Source of the DNA: Dirofilaria immitis
Taxonomy: Eukaryota; Nematoda; Chromadorea; Rhabditida; Onchocercidae
Length of the DNA stretch: 64,000 nt
Direction of reading: 5' to 3'
Assembly (NCBI GenBank): GCA_024305405.1
Contig: JAKNDB010000087.1
Location: 7,566,501-7,630,500 of the forward strand
The position numbers and the translations under genes were made by a program. Positions 38,620-52,340 of this stretch are shown here, in pieces (the first letter of the stretch is position 1; each line of letters begins with the position of its first letter). A model generated the notes under the pieces. That model was given only the letters and a program-made list of their open reading frames with translations, was not told where the DNA came from and did no database searches.

Positions 38620-40250
38620 ATCCGAAGAAGTGTATAATAGTTCTTAACGCGAACCTCCACTGAATGGCAGATAATTACGTTCAAAGTATCGTGAAGGGGA
38701 AAAAACCATTCATTTTTCGCATTCTTGCTGATTTTAGCCAGCAGATGCTCACCTCTCCATAACAAAATATGGAATGATGAAAATATGTTATAAGCCAGAA
38801 AAAAAATTCGCAAAATGGTACAGTTTTCACTATTTAAAACAAAAATTGGAAAGGAAAAAATTTTAAACAGAAAAACTTTGAATTTCGAAATTTTGAAAAC
38901 TTAAAACTAAACTCGGTCAGGTGCAGAAAATCTGGTAAATGATAATCACCTGAAACCAGTCATGTATACTTGAACCTGATGGAGAGAATTTTAACTGAAG
39001 CGGAATAATTTCAACTCATAAGAGCATGCTTCATAAAATTTCTGATGCTCATAAAATTTATTTACGACACTTCTATGAAACTCAGCGAAAAGTATTACAA
39101 TAAGAGATAAAAAGAAGAAACTGAAAATTGGTTACTTTCCCCAATATAAGCTTATTAAGGTATGTTACAAACATTCCTACGTTGAAATGTCCTATTCACA
39201 TCGGAAACATAAGTCAGTTGGTTAGTTTTTCTTCATACAGCTGATATCATTCTGTGATTGATGATAAGATTGATACAATATGTAATCAACTTTATCGGTT
39301 TGCGATAAAACGTGAGAAATAACAATAACCTAGATCAGTGATCAGTAAACACTGCAGTGGCGTTCAAAACTATTTAGCACAATAAAGTGCAACAGGATTT
39401 TGTTAATGAATGATAAGAGATAATAAGAGATGCTTCATTAATGAAACATTTTCCATTTTTTCTATCCTCTTTCTTTTGCTTTTAAAGAATTTAGATTTTT
39501 AATATCATGAAAAACATACTTACAATCAATCAAAATATTTTTATCAGCAGTAAATTGAACTCAATAGATTGATAAAATCAACTATAAAGTTTTTTTCAAT
39601 CTCAAAAAAATCACAAAAAATCTCGATTTATAGCATCCGTCATAGTCACTCAATTTAAATTAAAACCATTAAAAAACCTAGGAGACCTTTAGATATTGCA
39701 CTTGATCGTTGGACTATTTCAGATTGAACAACAATACGAACCGCATACAATTTCATTATTTATGTAAGATATCTTTTTCGAAATTGTTCCCCAGTTCAAT
39801 ATCTACGATTAAAAAACTATAGTAAAGAATTGATAACAGTTATGAAACACTCATCAATCAACAAAATAATCACCAAAAATTAAGCAATCTCAAATAAAAT
39901 TGTGATATCTATGATCTATTCTACTTCTACACACATTAAAAATTTTATTTTAAATTGAAAAATCGAAGACTTTTTTGCAACTGGATATTCGAAATCGGTT
40001 CGTTTAGAAAAAAAGGCTTGAAATAGTACAAAGATTTTTTAAAATATTCTTGAACAACTTGGTTTTAACAATATTCTTAAATAGCCCATCAATGAAATTT
40101 TTCAAGCATTCCAAAATAAAGTCTTTCGACTTTCATAAAAGTTTATTCGTCTCTTTTACTAAAAAGAAAAAACAAAGTAATTATTCCAAAATAAAACAGT
40201 TGAGGGCATTTCAAAAAATAAGTGGAAATTACTTATAGCTGCAGATATTA
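38620..40250. other. Intergenic, no gene seen
   Basis: AT-rich spacer between the PLA2 gene start and the end of the Tudor gene. No supported feature. Confidence 0.5.
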
Positions 40251-40253
40251 ACA

Positions 40254-43200
40254 TCATTCTGTTAGCCTTAACGGACTATGGTCTGCAATCACTGCATGCT
40301 TCTGTTTTTGTAGTCGAGCATCAAGTGTTGCAACAGAACCATCACGCACCTGAAATCTCGAAGAATCGAATTAATTTATACATACAAAATGTTTCAAAAT
40401 AGTACAATTCACCTGAATGAAATTGACAAACAGTACATCTGGTCTTTGAAATGGCTGACAATCATACAAATTACAAATTTTAACCCTGAAATTCAGTCAT
40501 AAATTATAATTGAATAAAGAAGTTTTCTATAACTATAAGTGTTTAAGACCAATAATGTAAAGAAAGTATCTTGAAAATGTCATGAATTATTTATGGCCAG
40601 AAAATAAAGAGATATCCAATTTCAAATTAAAAAAATTTTTGAAAAACCAACTTTTATTACAACCCACAATATTCAGAGCAACAGGAACATCTTCACGGAG
40701 TTCACTGAAGAAAAATTGTTTTGCTTTTTCGGACCAATCTAAATGGTCAAATGGTTCCAGCCCATGCATACACATTTGCAAGCAGAAAGGTGGTCGAACA
40801 CAGTGCCTAATGGAAAATTAAAAAGTGATATTTTTTTAAAGTAGAATTTAAAGTCCTCTAAAAAAAACTTGTTCAAAACAATTCGTGAAAATTTTAAGAT
40901 TGTTTCAACATTGAATAAGTTACGATTCACTAAAAAATTCTAGCAACGATTTAGGATTAACCAGGAAAAACTAAGAATTTTTCATAAAAAAATTGAATAA
41001 ATTCAATATCTGCATGCATAAGAAAAATTAATACATTGCATTTATTTCAAGAATACTGGACAATAAACGAACATCAGTTCCACCAGAATCAAGAAATCGT
41101 ACGCGACAAAAAAACTTCCCGAATAATAACCGTCCTGAAAAATTGGACATCAATTTACAAAATTATATATACATTTTCTCCAATTTACAAAATTTTGTTA
41201 CTTTGACTGAAAAATTTGTGAACACTATTTCGTCAATTACCTTACTTGATTTGTTTCATTTCTAATACAACCAACCTTAATGCCTAATATTTCTACTCTT
41301 TGCCAGCAGCCAGTAAATTGAGCAAATTCATCGTCTACTTCCACAATGCCATATATACGTTGTCCCTTCTTCACGGCAGCAACACTTTTAAAAGAATAAC
41401 AAATCTTATGAATGAACAAGTTGTAGGAAAAAATAGGAATAAGACTTTAACATATATGAGAGAGAAATTAAATTATAAATGTTCTAGAATTTCAAAAATC
41501 TTAACACCATGATATCATTATAAAAAAAAAAATTCTAAGCTATATAACTTACAAATGCAAAACAAAACAAGAAGGACACTATGAAAAACAAAAAAAAACG
41601 AACACTCGGGAAGAACTAATAAGCTTTCTGTTTTTGGGATGACCATAGAATGAATTTAGCTCCTCAGCAAAATTGGCAAATTCATCATTTGCTGAAATCA
41701 TTGCATCTTCTTCATCATCTGTTGCACCATTACTTTCATATCCTTCAGTGTTTGTATCACCTTGCGATGCTTCTTTTATTCTTGCCATTTTCAATGGGCG
41801 AGCATAAAATTCGTAGGGTGAAACAGTGTTCCTTGAGAAATTAAACATACATGGAATATTAATACTATTAGAATATTAACATTACTAAACACCTCTATCA
41901 AGCTGAAATAAAATTTTATTGATAACAAAATTTTTAAAAATTCAAATACTTTCGAAATAGATACCTTCCCTCAACACTGACCAAATATTCGCCATTGTGA
42001 CAATACCCTTCCTCATTCAACCAATTAATGTCCACCGATGGAATCTAAAATTAATAAAGTGATTATAATGTAAAGGTGAAACACAAGCGAAACAAAAAAG
42101 GTTTACTTGTACACTATCTGTGGCTGCATCATTCAAGGTGGGTTGTTCTATCATAATTTCACTCTCACTTTTGCTCGGAAAATTAAGTCGCCAAGTTTCC
42201 AAAGTCTCCATAGATAGAACTTCTCTATCTGTCTTCAAAAAAATCAATTAAATGTGCAAAGAGAAGCTGTGAAAATGACAGAAAATAAAAATTATAGAAA
42301 TTTTTAAACACTATTTTTTCTAACTAGATTCTACACCGTATATTCGTGCGACATTGTAAAATAAGCGAAAAAAATTTGTTCTATATATTCTGCATATTTG
42401 ATCAGTGCTATCGCAATAACTTGATGGTTTTTGAAAATTATGACTTACAAAACTTTCAAATATTTTTGTGTGACCCCATCAAATAAATCTCGCTCAAAAT
42501 CAACTTCACCGAAACGTTCACGAACAAACAAATGCGTGATTGAAGTACCTATTTCGTCTGATTCCGACTCCATTCCGTACATATTAACCTTTAATTTAGA
42601 TACTTAATAAGTAATTGATAAAGCAAGCAGATGAATACGAAATACGAAATCATAACCCCAAATATACTGCGAAAAATAAATAACGAACTTTAATAAAATC
42701 GCAATAGTCATTGCTCGGAATACTATTAAGGATTGCCTCTACACGCACAAGTTCGAATTTTTAAGAATTCCTCGCAGTGTTGTTATATCTTCCTTCGACC
42801 ATTTCAGTTGTGTATTACCAAGAATGTCGTCCTGATGTGGCTTTACCTACGAACTCGGAAATAATAGAAAGTTCGAAACTTTACAATCATTGAGGTGAGA
42901 AGTCTATCCAATAATCATAATTAACTTTAGGTATATGCACTATTCTAAACATTTTCCGCAGTAGTATGACGGGTGAACTCAGACTATTTCTGTTTTTCCC
43001 TTTAAAAAAATAAAAATGGGTACCTTAAATAATGCAACAGGAATTGCTTGCCACGGATGGAAAGATAATATTTCATCCATTTTAGCAAGGCATGCAGAAT
43101 TCATCCAAGCTGTAGTTCCTTCGTCAATGAACAACACTTTTACAAATTTCGTATGCTAAAACTGAGAAATAAACTTATAAAAATGACTTTTACTAGCAAA

Positions 43201-43988
43201 AATCCAGAATTTTTAAAGCTATTTAACCTGATCAATTTCACGAATTCGAGCTCGAGCGTAAACACCTTCCACCAGTGGTGCCATTACATAGCGGTTTTCA
43301 TGTGCCACTGGGACGGGAATGAGAGTATTCCTAAAAGATACAATATCGTCAAAGATATTATGATAGCCTTCATCGCATTATTATCACGAAATAAACTCAC
43401 AAATCTCGAATCTGCAGTTTTTTCGTAATATGGTTTACGGGCTTTATCCATATACAGCTTGGTGATGTAACATGGGATACAAAACAACGAGCTGTACGAC
43501 ACAAAGGAATACGGTGGATCTGCAAATGCCGTTTTGTTAAATCTTCTTAACTTTCAATAAAATAAATGATTTTTATTTGTTATAATTATAATTCTCCGTG
43601 AACTACATATTTGAATCAACAAAAGTTAAAACTGTATTCTTCCTGAAATTTATTTACGATAACCTATTGAACTCATCAAATATTCTTATTTCAATGCAGT
43701 AAAAAGCAATGCCATTTAATATTTTGATGGAGAAGCCAAATATCATATTGAAAATATCCCGACTAAAGACTGTCTTTAACTTCTTTCCAGACAGCAATAC
43801 AGCATCCACTAGAATTTTGCATTAGTTAAATTCACTTGCTTAATCAATGTTCTTATAAATGAAATTAGAGCTACCTTGAATCTACCGTCACCCTTTACAT
43901 CGCCATTTTGCATCATCTTCGGGACAGCCTTTCTCTTCTCACTACTGTTTATCGATTCCACTAATCGAGGTGACGCTCGACCATCCAT
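40254..43988 (-). CDS. Protein with two extended Tudor domains
   Basis: About 14 exons on the minus strand, roughly 570 residues. Exons: 43988-43875, 43519-43401, 43330-43228, 43155-43024, 42846-42689, 42588-42449, 42224-42107, 42044-41965, 41831-41604, 41384-41276, 41134-41035, 40806-about 40664, 40485-40413, 40349-40254. The first Tudor unit reads CFVSHVTSPSCIWIKPV, then APLVEGVYARARIREIDQ, KFVKVLFIDEGTTAWMN and SFHPWQAIPVALFK. The second has SPYEFYARPL, VVAAVKKGQRIYGIVEVDD, CRVRFLDSGGTDVRLL and VRPPFCLQMCMHGLEPF. An acidic insert (TDDEEDAMIS) lies inside the second. Such domains bind methylated arginine in RNA-silencing or germline proteins; EKL-1-like is one possibility, unproven. Two single-base deletions break the frame (near 42749 and 41108-41114) and one phase clash remains at the 40664/40485 junction. 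TRAP-gamma lies upstream on the same strand. Confidence 0.85.
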
Positions 43989-44425
43989 GATATTTATTAC
44001 CTATCGCATTCGCATTAAACTATGAACTGAACCACTGTTTTAGTTATATTTCAGTTTTTAACATCATAAAAATGCTCTCAAAAAGAATATACATAACTTT
44101 CCGCCGATTTTCATATTTCATAACATGGCCGTGCTAATAGTAATTTTCAAAAGCACATAAAAATGCTGATCTTACAACTGCTTTATTTTATATTTCGGTG
44201 AGAATGAAAATATTTTTATCATATAAATTAAAAAAAAGAAAACACCACGAACAATTCACATCGGCAACAATACATAGTCATACGCAAGCAAACAGTTATT
44301 TCAGATCACAAAGCAGAGATTATCTTTTCTCCCTAGAACAAAATGTTCATTCCTAGTGCTTTCTCGAAATTTCAAATTTCAGTATTTTATTAAATGGAAG
44401 GTAAAGATGGTCATACAAACTGACG

Positions 44426-45548
44426 TTATTTGGCAGTTGAGAAAAGAGCAACCAAACTAGATGCGCCTAGCATAGAAAATAAACAGTTGAAACTGGGAGA
44501 TACGGAGGCAAATAAGAAAAAGGATAAAATAAGGAGGAGTGAAAGAAAAAGAATATTGTTCCAAAAGATGGAGAAAGTAGTCGCTTCGTAATCTCCTACC
44601 TGAAATCTTCCAATACTTTAATGTCTGAGCACAATAATATTTAACTTCACTAAATCAGTCTTAAAATAAATTTTGGAAAACAGTAAAAATTTTAGCTCTA
44701 CAAAAGCTTACCTCGTTTTTCTTCCACAAAATTCTTTCATCTTTCTCTTTTTTCGACATTTTTTATCATCTGCCAATTTCCGATTCATTTCACGAGTTAT
44801 TGCTTCACTTCGTTTTACAACAATTCTGCAAAAAATTGAAACATTTAAAGACAAACATAATGTGCAAAAATCATCAGCAAAAATCCTTTCTCGAAATGCC
44901 AAATTAGTGTTAAAACATGAAAGAATTACTTGTGTTTGAGAATATTCTTGATATTTTTGTAGGCAAAGCTGATAAGGTAGGATGCAGTTAATGATGAAAT
45001 TAACCAAACAATCCATGAATCAGCTATTTCCATCTGATGAATCCCATGAAAAAGATACAGAGGTGCTATAGCAATCACCGTCGAGTTTCCATAAAACAAC
45101 GCATTGCCCTTTGCTGATACTGCTGCCGAGAAGTCCTTTAAATAATGATAAAGCAATTTAAAAAAAAAAAAAAATTATTCACTTCACAACATAGTGCACA
45201 GAAGAATGAAAGTTACGATTGCAATATGAATGAGTTTTAATTCGAAATATATTTTTTTCAACAGAGATAGGTTGATTATTCTCAACATGGCTATTAACAC
45301 ACGAGAGAATCTTTACAGTCATCAGCAAAGTGAACATTTAAATCCAACAGGGAGACGTTAAAGACATCACCCATTTCCGGGCAGGCACAAATTAATTATA
45401 AGATGATAAAATTGCGCATGTGAAATCTGCTCAGAGAAGCAAATTCTTTGCCGGTCTAACGAACAGCTAACAGCAACCAAATGTTAAAGCATACTTTTAG
45501 CAAAAGCTCATCCTCTTTTGACAACTTCTGTCCTGCTCCTTTTGACAT
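44426..45548 (-). CDS. SSR3: Translocon-associated protein gamma subunit (TRAP-gamma)
   Basis: Four exons: 45548-45495, 45135-44930, 44825-44712 and 44599-44426, about 184 residues against 185 in human SSR3. The start MSKGAGQKLSKEDELLLK matches the family N-terminus. Then come DFSAAVSAKGNALFYGN, two membrane spans, AYKNIKNILKHK, the cytosolic basic segment KMSKKEKDERILWKKNE, DYEATTFSIFWNNILF and two more spans. TRAP-gamma is a four-span ER membrane protein beside the Sec61 channel that aids secretory protein entry. A six-A run in the coding strand (plus 44759-44764) is one base short and breaks the frame just before KMSKKEKDE. Exon phases agree once that base is allowed for. The stop is only about 440 nt upstream of the Tudor gene on the same strand, compatible with an operon, but this is inference. 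Confidence 0.95.
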
Positions 45549-45549
45549 A

Positions 45550-46335
45550 TTCGAGTATTAAACCAACAAGATAACTGATCTGTAAAGCATAATTATATTT
45601 AAATGAGCTCAAGAAATAGAAAATTCCTAGAGGCTTTTATATCCCATGCAAACGAAAATGGTCGAGATCGAGAGAAAGCACGAATATCAGCTAGTAATCA
45701 TATATCGATGATGTAACCACCCCTCTCTTTTTACTTCCTTCCACTGCCTTGATAAACATAGCTTCAAATCACCGAAAGAAGTAATCAAACCAAAATGAAT
45801 TCAAACTGCAATTAGATAGAGTGACGCTTTACAAATTTATGTGTCAATTGCTGTATTAGCTCTAATGGTCTCACAGAATTTGAAAGTGATATCATTGTTA
45901 CATCGATGTTGAGGATTCATGAAACAATATGAGTGTGAGCTATCTCTAATTTGGAATCATTTATGCGGAATGAGAATAGCCTCGGATACAACAGTTAGTT
46001 CGATTTCATATATATCATTTTTAATTGGTAGAATGAACAAAATCATTATATCATTATTACATTATACAATTTTATTTTTGTTCTAACAATTCTTTTTCTT
46101 TCTTTGTTCAAGCAGTAAGCTATCAGAGCATAAAAAAATGGATAGTCTTTGGAACTTGATTTCTGTGAAGAACAGATGTGAAATCGGGATTAAACCTTTT
46201 TTTTGCAAGGCATTTCGGAAATTTCCTTTAATCAATTAAAAAGAGTGGTAAGCAAGCTTTAATAGAAACAACCAAATGAAATAATAGAAAAATTAATGAA
46301 GAAATTCGAGTCTTCATAGTTTTTTTGTCATTTTA
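45550..46335. other. Spacer, no gene seen
   Basis: AT-rich DNA between the TRAP-gamma start and the bHLH stop. A TTTACAG about 40 nt upstream of the TRAP-gamma ATG may be a trans-splice acceptor. Confidence 0.45.
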
Positions 46336-46338
46336 AGA

Positions 46339-47498
46339 TTATAAAGTTGAAGACATGGCATCCGATGCACGTTTTCTGCGATCGATTCTGCGAAGACGTT
46401 CGGCTCGCTCCTCAGATTCAGTTTGAAAAGTTTGGAAACAGTCACATTTGGCCCAATGATCATAGTTTTGCAGTAGAGCGTCCAGATGACGAATATAGCG
46501 AATTGCTAAGCGCAAGGTATCCACTTTACTAATACGACGGTCACTAAAAGCTTCACGATTTCATATTTTGAAAAATGTGAGAGATTATCGAAATTTTTAC
46601 ATGAATTCTTTGATGGAAGAATTGTTTTATTTATATTACAGGAAAATGAGTAACACTAATTTTTATTAGAATTCATCAAAAATGTAGTTAGAAAGGAAAG
46701 TAATTACAACCTTTCTGTAAGTGGTAAATGATCACGCAGCCTTTCATATCCGTCATTCACACAACGAACACGTAGTCGTTCTCTCTCGTTTCGCTTCCAT
46801 ACAGTAGTTCCGTAACTACTGAAGTTTTCAAAATAAAAGGTATGAAACTTATCACAGGAAAATAATTGTGAGATTTATCTTCAGTGATTTATTTTTTTGC
46901 ATAGCTGAAATGGTATCCATTTCTTTAATAAACTTTAGCTTACTTTTCATCGATTTCACTAGGTAGTGGAACACGAGCTTCAGGTGAGAATGGACTTATG
47001 CGATTTGGCTTCTTCTCATCTTTTGTTTCTGCCATATAAACACACAGTGAAGATAAATGATAATTTCTGAGATAAATCTAATGTTTCCATAGGCTATATG
47101 AATAGCCTAACATGAAATAAACAAATAAAATTGAATAATATATACTGATCTAACGATTTATAATTAATCAGTTAGTATTAAATTTATTTTAATAACGAAT
47201 GATATAAGTCTGGAAAGGTACAAGCATCAAATGGTTTAAAGTGCTGTTCATTCAAAAAAATCTATCTCAACGGTGTTATGTCAATTTTAATTTATAAGGA
47301 AATTGATAATTGAATTTGAATCATAAGTCTTGTAAATATTTTCGAAAAAAAAATAAGCTAGTCGATTTATTCTGAAACGAATGTACCTTCATCGAATGAT
47401 CCAGAACGAAGTCTTAGTAATCGAGCAGCACTGATGATTGAAGGTAACTTTCTTCCGTATTGAAATGCTGATTGATGTGATTCTTCTCTATTACTCAT
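46339..47498 (-). CDS. Achaete-scute-like bHLH transcription factor
   Basis: Exons 47498-47387, 47028-46944, 46818-46711 and 46543-46339 join with matching phases to give about 169 residues. A shorter form could start at the ATG at 47035 (MAETKDEKKPNRIS..), giving about 134 residues. The bHLH domain is split by an intron in the loop: basic region and helix 1 RNERERLRVRCVNDGYERLR, then RRISKVDTLRLAIRYIRHLD. This pattern is closest in memory to the ASCL3/ASCL4 branch. The tail ends in a basic coil (EERAERLRRIDRRKRASDAM). The protein should bind E-box DNA as a heterodimer with a class I bHLH partner and drive cell-type choice; which cell type cannot be read here. Both start options are open: the ATG at 47035 overlaps the acceptor (TATGGCAG) of the longer form. 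Confidence 0.88.
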
Positions 47499-47659
47499 TT
47501 TTGATTTATTATTCTGACTGACTTGCCTGCAACTAAGGATCATACTCTGGAGAAATCGAATTAGCATATGAAAAATGAGTTTTTTTCCATCTTTTGTTCT
47601 GTGCAATGCGGTTAAATTCATCTTTAATTCATTTTATATGATCTATCCACCATTACAGT

Positions 47660-48090
47660 TTAGTTAGATTTCCGTCATCCATTTATACCATTCACTTATG
47701 AAGCTCCATCTGAAGAAATCGTAGCAAACAAGGATGTTTCTTTTACTAAAATTTTGAGGCGAAGCTTGAAATGATAAGTCTGGTTGATAAGGATCCAAAT
47801 CTTCTTTCTGGAGCCAACTAGAAGCGTTATATTTGGATACAAGAGCGAATAACATAAGAACTCTGCCTACCGTATAACGAATATAGATACATACTTAAAC
47901 GATCATTGAGCATGCTGCTTCATTCTCGTAACATTCGGCTTTATATCCATACCGCTGTACAAACAACAACCGTTGTCGCATGTGCCTATCGGATCCATCC
48001 AATTGGTTCATCTTTCTGTCAGCTTGACGACAAAGCTTTTGCTATATCATCCTGTAAACAAATCAGTTTAACCATTGATTACAAATAACA
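47660..48090. other. Coding-like block of uncertain strand
   Basis: This 430-nt block is less AT-rich than its neighbours and open in several frames. On minus, 48047-47890 reads QKLCRQADRKMNQLDGSDRH and on, behind ATATAG, and 47869-47750 reads SWLQKEDLDPYQPDLSFQAS behind GGCAG; the phases of the two do not match. On plus, 47906-48088 also stays open. It could hold 5' exons of the bHLH gene or a separate small gene. Confidence 0.3.
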
Positions 48091-48094
48091 TAAA

Positions 48095-51000
48095 GACCAA
48101 CTAACAAATCATTTCAAAATTACTCGATGAATTCCAAGGTTAATTCGTTTCAACTCATTTCATTCATTTTCATTGCTTCAAAGCATCATAAAAATACGTA
48201 GATTTGTGAATTGGCCAATAAACAAAAGTTGGCCAAATAAATAAAAATTAAATTATAAGTTATAGTAATACAAAATATTTAATACATTTATTTATCGAGA
48301 AGATAAAGTATTAGTAACTAATCGCTTGTGAAATGATCTGAAAATGAGCGTTTTTCCATGCATATTGTGAAGCATCGTTTTTCTTGGAATTCTCTCGAAG
48401 ATGGGAATTAAAAGATTCAAGAATTTAATTACAGTACAGGTGTGCAAGAGTCTAATTCATCACACTAATCTGTACTTGTCAAACGAAGCATTAGTGATAG
48501 ACTTCCATTAAAACATTTAAAAGTCTAAATTGTTGTAAATAGATAACTCTGGAAACTAATTTTGTTACATATTCCTTTCTTTCATTAATTCAATTCTTCA
48601 ATTGTGCTCTTTTTGCTGTTTCTTCACAAATTTATCTTTAACATAATTAACAAATTGAAATATCTATACAAATGAGTAAGCCCAATATAGCACTATGTAA
48701 TCATTTTAATTTTGCATTTCACAGTTTGCCACTACATTAAATATTCGTGTATTTTACTATCATTCCGAAATTTTGGAATTGTCAGAAACTTAGTTTTGAG
48801 CTTTTCCTGAGTTAGAATTGTGTCATTTATTATTTTTACATAAGAAACAAATACTGCAACTTGATAGCAGCATATGAAAAATATATGAAGGACATACAAG
48901 TTACGTTAAGTATTGCAATAAACTATTAAATAATATCATAATTATATGAATATTGATTAATTCTAAAAGAAATAATGAAAATGGTCATTAAAAGTAAGTA
49001 TCCGCTGGAATGGATCAAATTCATTTAGTAAGAAGCAACATGATAGAAAGCTAAGGATAAGATTATACCTAGAAATCAATTCTTTTATGCTTATTCTTGT
49101 ACGATCAACATAAACGAATATTCACGTGAAATGTTTCTCCTTCTCTGTTCTGATGTAGATTCCTTTTAATATCGAAACTACCAGTGCTTCAAATAAATGG
49201 ACTATTTATTGATATTTAAGTCTATCAAGACTATTATTCGTCTCAATATTGCCATTATTGCATGAGTTAGTTTATCTTAGTCTAATTTTAATAAATTTCA
49301 GAAATTCCATAAGTTCAGGATGCACTTTGTTATTATCCGCCTCGGAGATACCAGTATTTCATTTTGATTAGCAATATTCGACATCGTTACATTTTAGCTG
49401 GAACCAGTAATATAATGTGTTAATTTTGCATTCGGTGTTTTATATTTTCTTCAGTCTATCTATCTATCTATATGAATTGTGTGTGACCTGTACATGTAAA
49501 TATTTCAGCAACCGAATATGGAATCGATTATGCTTCCTTGAAGATTCTTCCAATGATGAAATTTATTCAACAGTGATCAAATGAATGATTGATTTGAAAT
49601 CCATCTTCCCAAACAATATATAAGCAAATCAAATAACAAGCAGATTTTATTTCTTGATTCATCCAACCAATAGTATTCATTTTAAGTAAGATATAATACT
49701 AACTGATTTATAATAATTGATGTGAAATTTAGATTCCCACTTATAGAAATTCTAACTGAAAATAAATCATTAGGTTAATACTTAAATCATAGGTTAATAC
49801 TTGCTATTCAAAAACAATGGATTAAAACTGATTGTAAATCTTCGTTCCGATAATTCTGTTTCTCTCGCGCATCCAAGAATTTTACGAACAAATAACTTAT
49901 GGCATAACGTTGTTTTTTATTTCTATAGCTTTCAATTTCAAAATCCAAAAGAAATTCATAGTTATGGACTTTAATACCGTTATGGTATCAAATTTGATGA
50001 TTCTATAGAAACGCGTTAGTTTATATGAATTATGCATAAATTCTAAAAGTTTTAATCCATTCACAGAACTTAATTTTTATGATGCGTCCAGCATGCGATG
50101 AAAATTCTACTCATTTTTGGCCTGCTTTTCCTAACTTTAAGTCATCATCAATTACCTCTTAACGTTCATATTTTTATATTTCTAAACTCTTAACAGAACA
50201 ATAGTATCATTGCTAAGCTTTCTTTTAAAATATTAGCTTCTATTTCAATTGTTTTATATTTCTTCTGATTGAACTTTCAAGATATTTTCTCCTAGTACTC
50301 ACCTGTTTAAAACAACAGAACTAAAACAACAGATGACTACCTTGGTACTACTATCTTAAGTAAACTTGAGTTCGAACTCAAGCTCAGATCATAAATTACA
50401 TTTCGATAAGTTTCATCGATTGTATCCATAATATTTGAAAATTCGATTTGAAAACACTGAATATTCCGACAAAAGTTACGGAAGAAATAAACATTGCGAA
50501 GTATTCCCGAGGCAAGAAAACACTTAATTTGAATGTTTCTCAGTTCATTACAAGAAGAAGCGATTTCAAAGATATTTAAAACTTACTTCCGTGTATTGAA
50601 GGAGAGAGTGATGAATTGAACCATTGAAACCTACCTTAACAATGGGAAGTAGAAAAGAAATAATTGGAAATACTTTACTACCCTCCCGATTATATTTTCA
50701 AACAGATCACACATAAATTAAAACTGGAACATCCAATTTTTCCGTTTCGAATATGATTTTAAACCACCAATTCAAAGAAGCGACATTAAATTCAGGAATT
50801 CCTAAATACGTACACAAAGATAAGTCACTTTCAGTTCCTGATAGATATCAAAGGGAGTGAAGATTGCAGAAATATTCGGAATATTGATGTCTGAAATCTT
50901 TCGCATTACTAATTGTTGTTAAAATAACCAAAACTAAGACTCACAATTGTTTGGAACTATTATCTATATTCAAATAAAATTATGAAGTTTGAGAAAGTAA

Positions 51001-51600
51001 ACACTTCAAAATTTTATTAAGCGCTTTAACAGATCAAATAATCATGGCCATGCTTATTTAAGCACCGCAATATCTCCCTATATACTGAAATAACAATTGT
51101 GAAATTAAATGTAAAATTAGATGTCTTCAAAACTGCAAGCACTTTGGAACTGGAAATTAATGCTCATCTCGTGAAGTTCGGCACTTACTAAACATCCAAG
51201 ATATAAACTTTTGTCAAACAGAATTAGCTCTTCTACAAAAATAAGGCGACATGACGTTACCCATACCCGAAAATGAGAGAATTCAACATCAAATAAAGTG
51301 TATCAATCAACTTAACAACAAGAAAAAAAATATTAATAGCATTGTAAAATCGGTAAATGAGAAAAATCCATGTTCATGTAAATTCATTCCTATTCGAAAT
51401 GAATTTAAATCAAAATTACACTACATCGGTTGAAAAAATAAAGTTTGAAAGAAATATCAATATGAATTTCATTCTCACCGAACACGAAATAGAAATATGA
51501 GTTTTCCCAATGCTCAACATTTTTTTTGTTTCAGTATAAAATTTCCGGTAAGTTTAGCACAGCAAAAACAAATTTTTATCGAGATAAAACAAAATCCGTA
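48095..51600. other. Long spacer, no gene seen
   Basis: AT-rich. A TCTA repeat lies at about 49457-49471. A 60-codon plus-strand frame at 51251-51433 (MTLPIPENERIQHQIKC..) has no splice or motif support. No other signal. Confidence 0.45.
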
Positions 51601-51606
51601 TTCTTT

Positions 51607-52340
51607 TTAAATTAAAAGCTTTTCCACCTCTTCCTTGATTTTCTGTATTTGACTTCGCAGTTGAGAACCCTCATTTTGAATTATTGATGCAGCAATTACA
51701 GGACGTGATACGCCACATGCCCGACCAAGAGCTGCCTAAAATTGTTTTAAAATGTAGCTTTCTCATACAAAAACAAAAAGTAACAAAGACAATATAATAA
51801 ACACTACCTTGCTGCGTACAAAAACGTAAGGTACGTTTTTGTCTTCACAGAGTAATGGCAAATGCAAGATAATTTCCAATGGCTCGGCATCAGCAGCCAT
51901 TATAATGACCTGAAATTTCATATATTAGATATTTATTAGTTACAACAGATTATTTCTACACATATATTGAAGATAGCATTGGATTGAAGACAAAAAAGAA
52001 ATTATGTAACCATTTCTTGTCATTTTCTGTGACGTAAATTTAATCTTCTCCGTATTTATTCGAACAACTAAATTTTTAGATAATATTCATTTTTATATTT
52101 CCTCTCAGTAGATATATATTATTCGTGCTCTGTTTGGCAACAACTGATAAGAGTTTGTCAAGTAAGTGAGAACTAAAGTGACCTCTGCAAGTCCTCGATT
52201 CAGTGTCTTTGTGGCCTCATTCGCACCCTTTTTAATTGCTTATAGCTCTGGGCCTGTTGAGCGAGATCGAGTAATTTTTGAGATAAGCTAGTATCAGCAA
52301 TAGGATAAGCTTTTGATCCAAAACCGGTATCTGTCGTCAT
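51607..52340 (-). CDS. SNU13: SNU13 / NHP2L1 15.5K RNA-binding protein
   Basis: Three exons: 52340-52183, 51909-51808 and 51735-51607, about 129 residues against 128 in human. It is an L7Ae/Nop10-type kink-turn RNA-binding protein, part of the U4/U6.U5 tri-snRNP and of box C/D snoRNPs. Conserved pieces are [51 protein letters not shown] and [14 protein letters not shown]. The five-T run at plus 52229-52233 (A-run in the gene) is one base short, shifting frame between YKQLK and GANEATKTL. Because the gene is essential and otherwise near-perfect, this is almost certainly a sequence error. The gene is divergent from TECR. Confidence 0.96.

Noticed and set aside
43664..43808. Extra exon of the Tudor gene (VDAVLLSGKKLKTVFSRD..)
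   Set aside because: It fits only with a different first-exon donor, and its end is out of phase with the next exon; exon 43988-43875 joins 43519 directly in phase 0.
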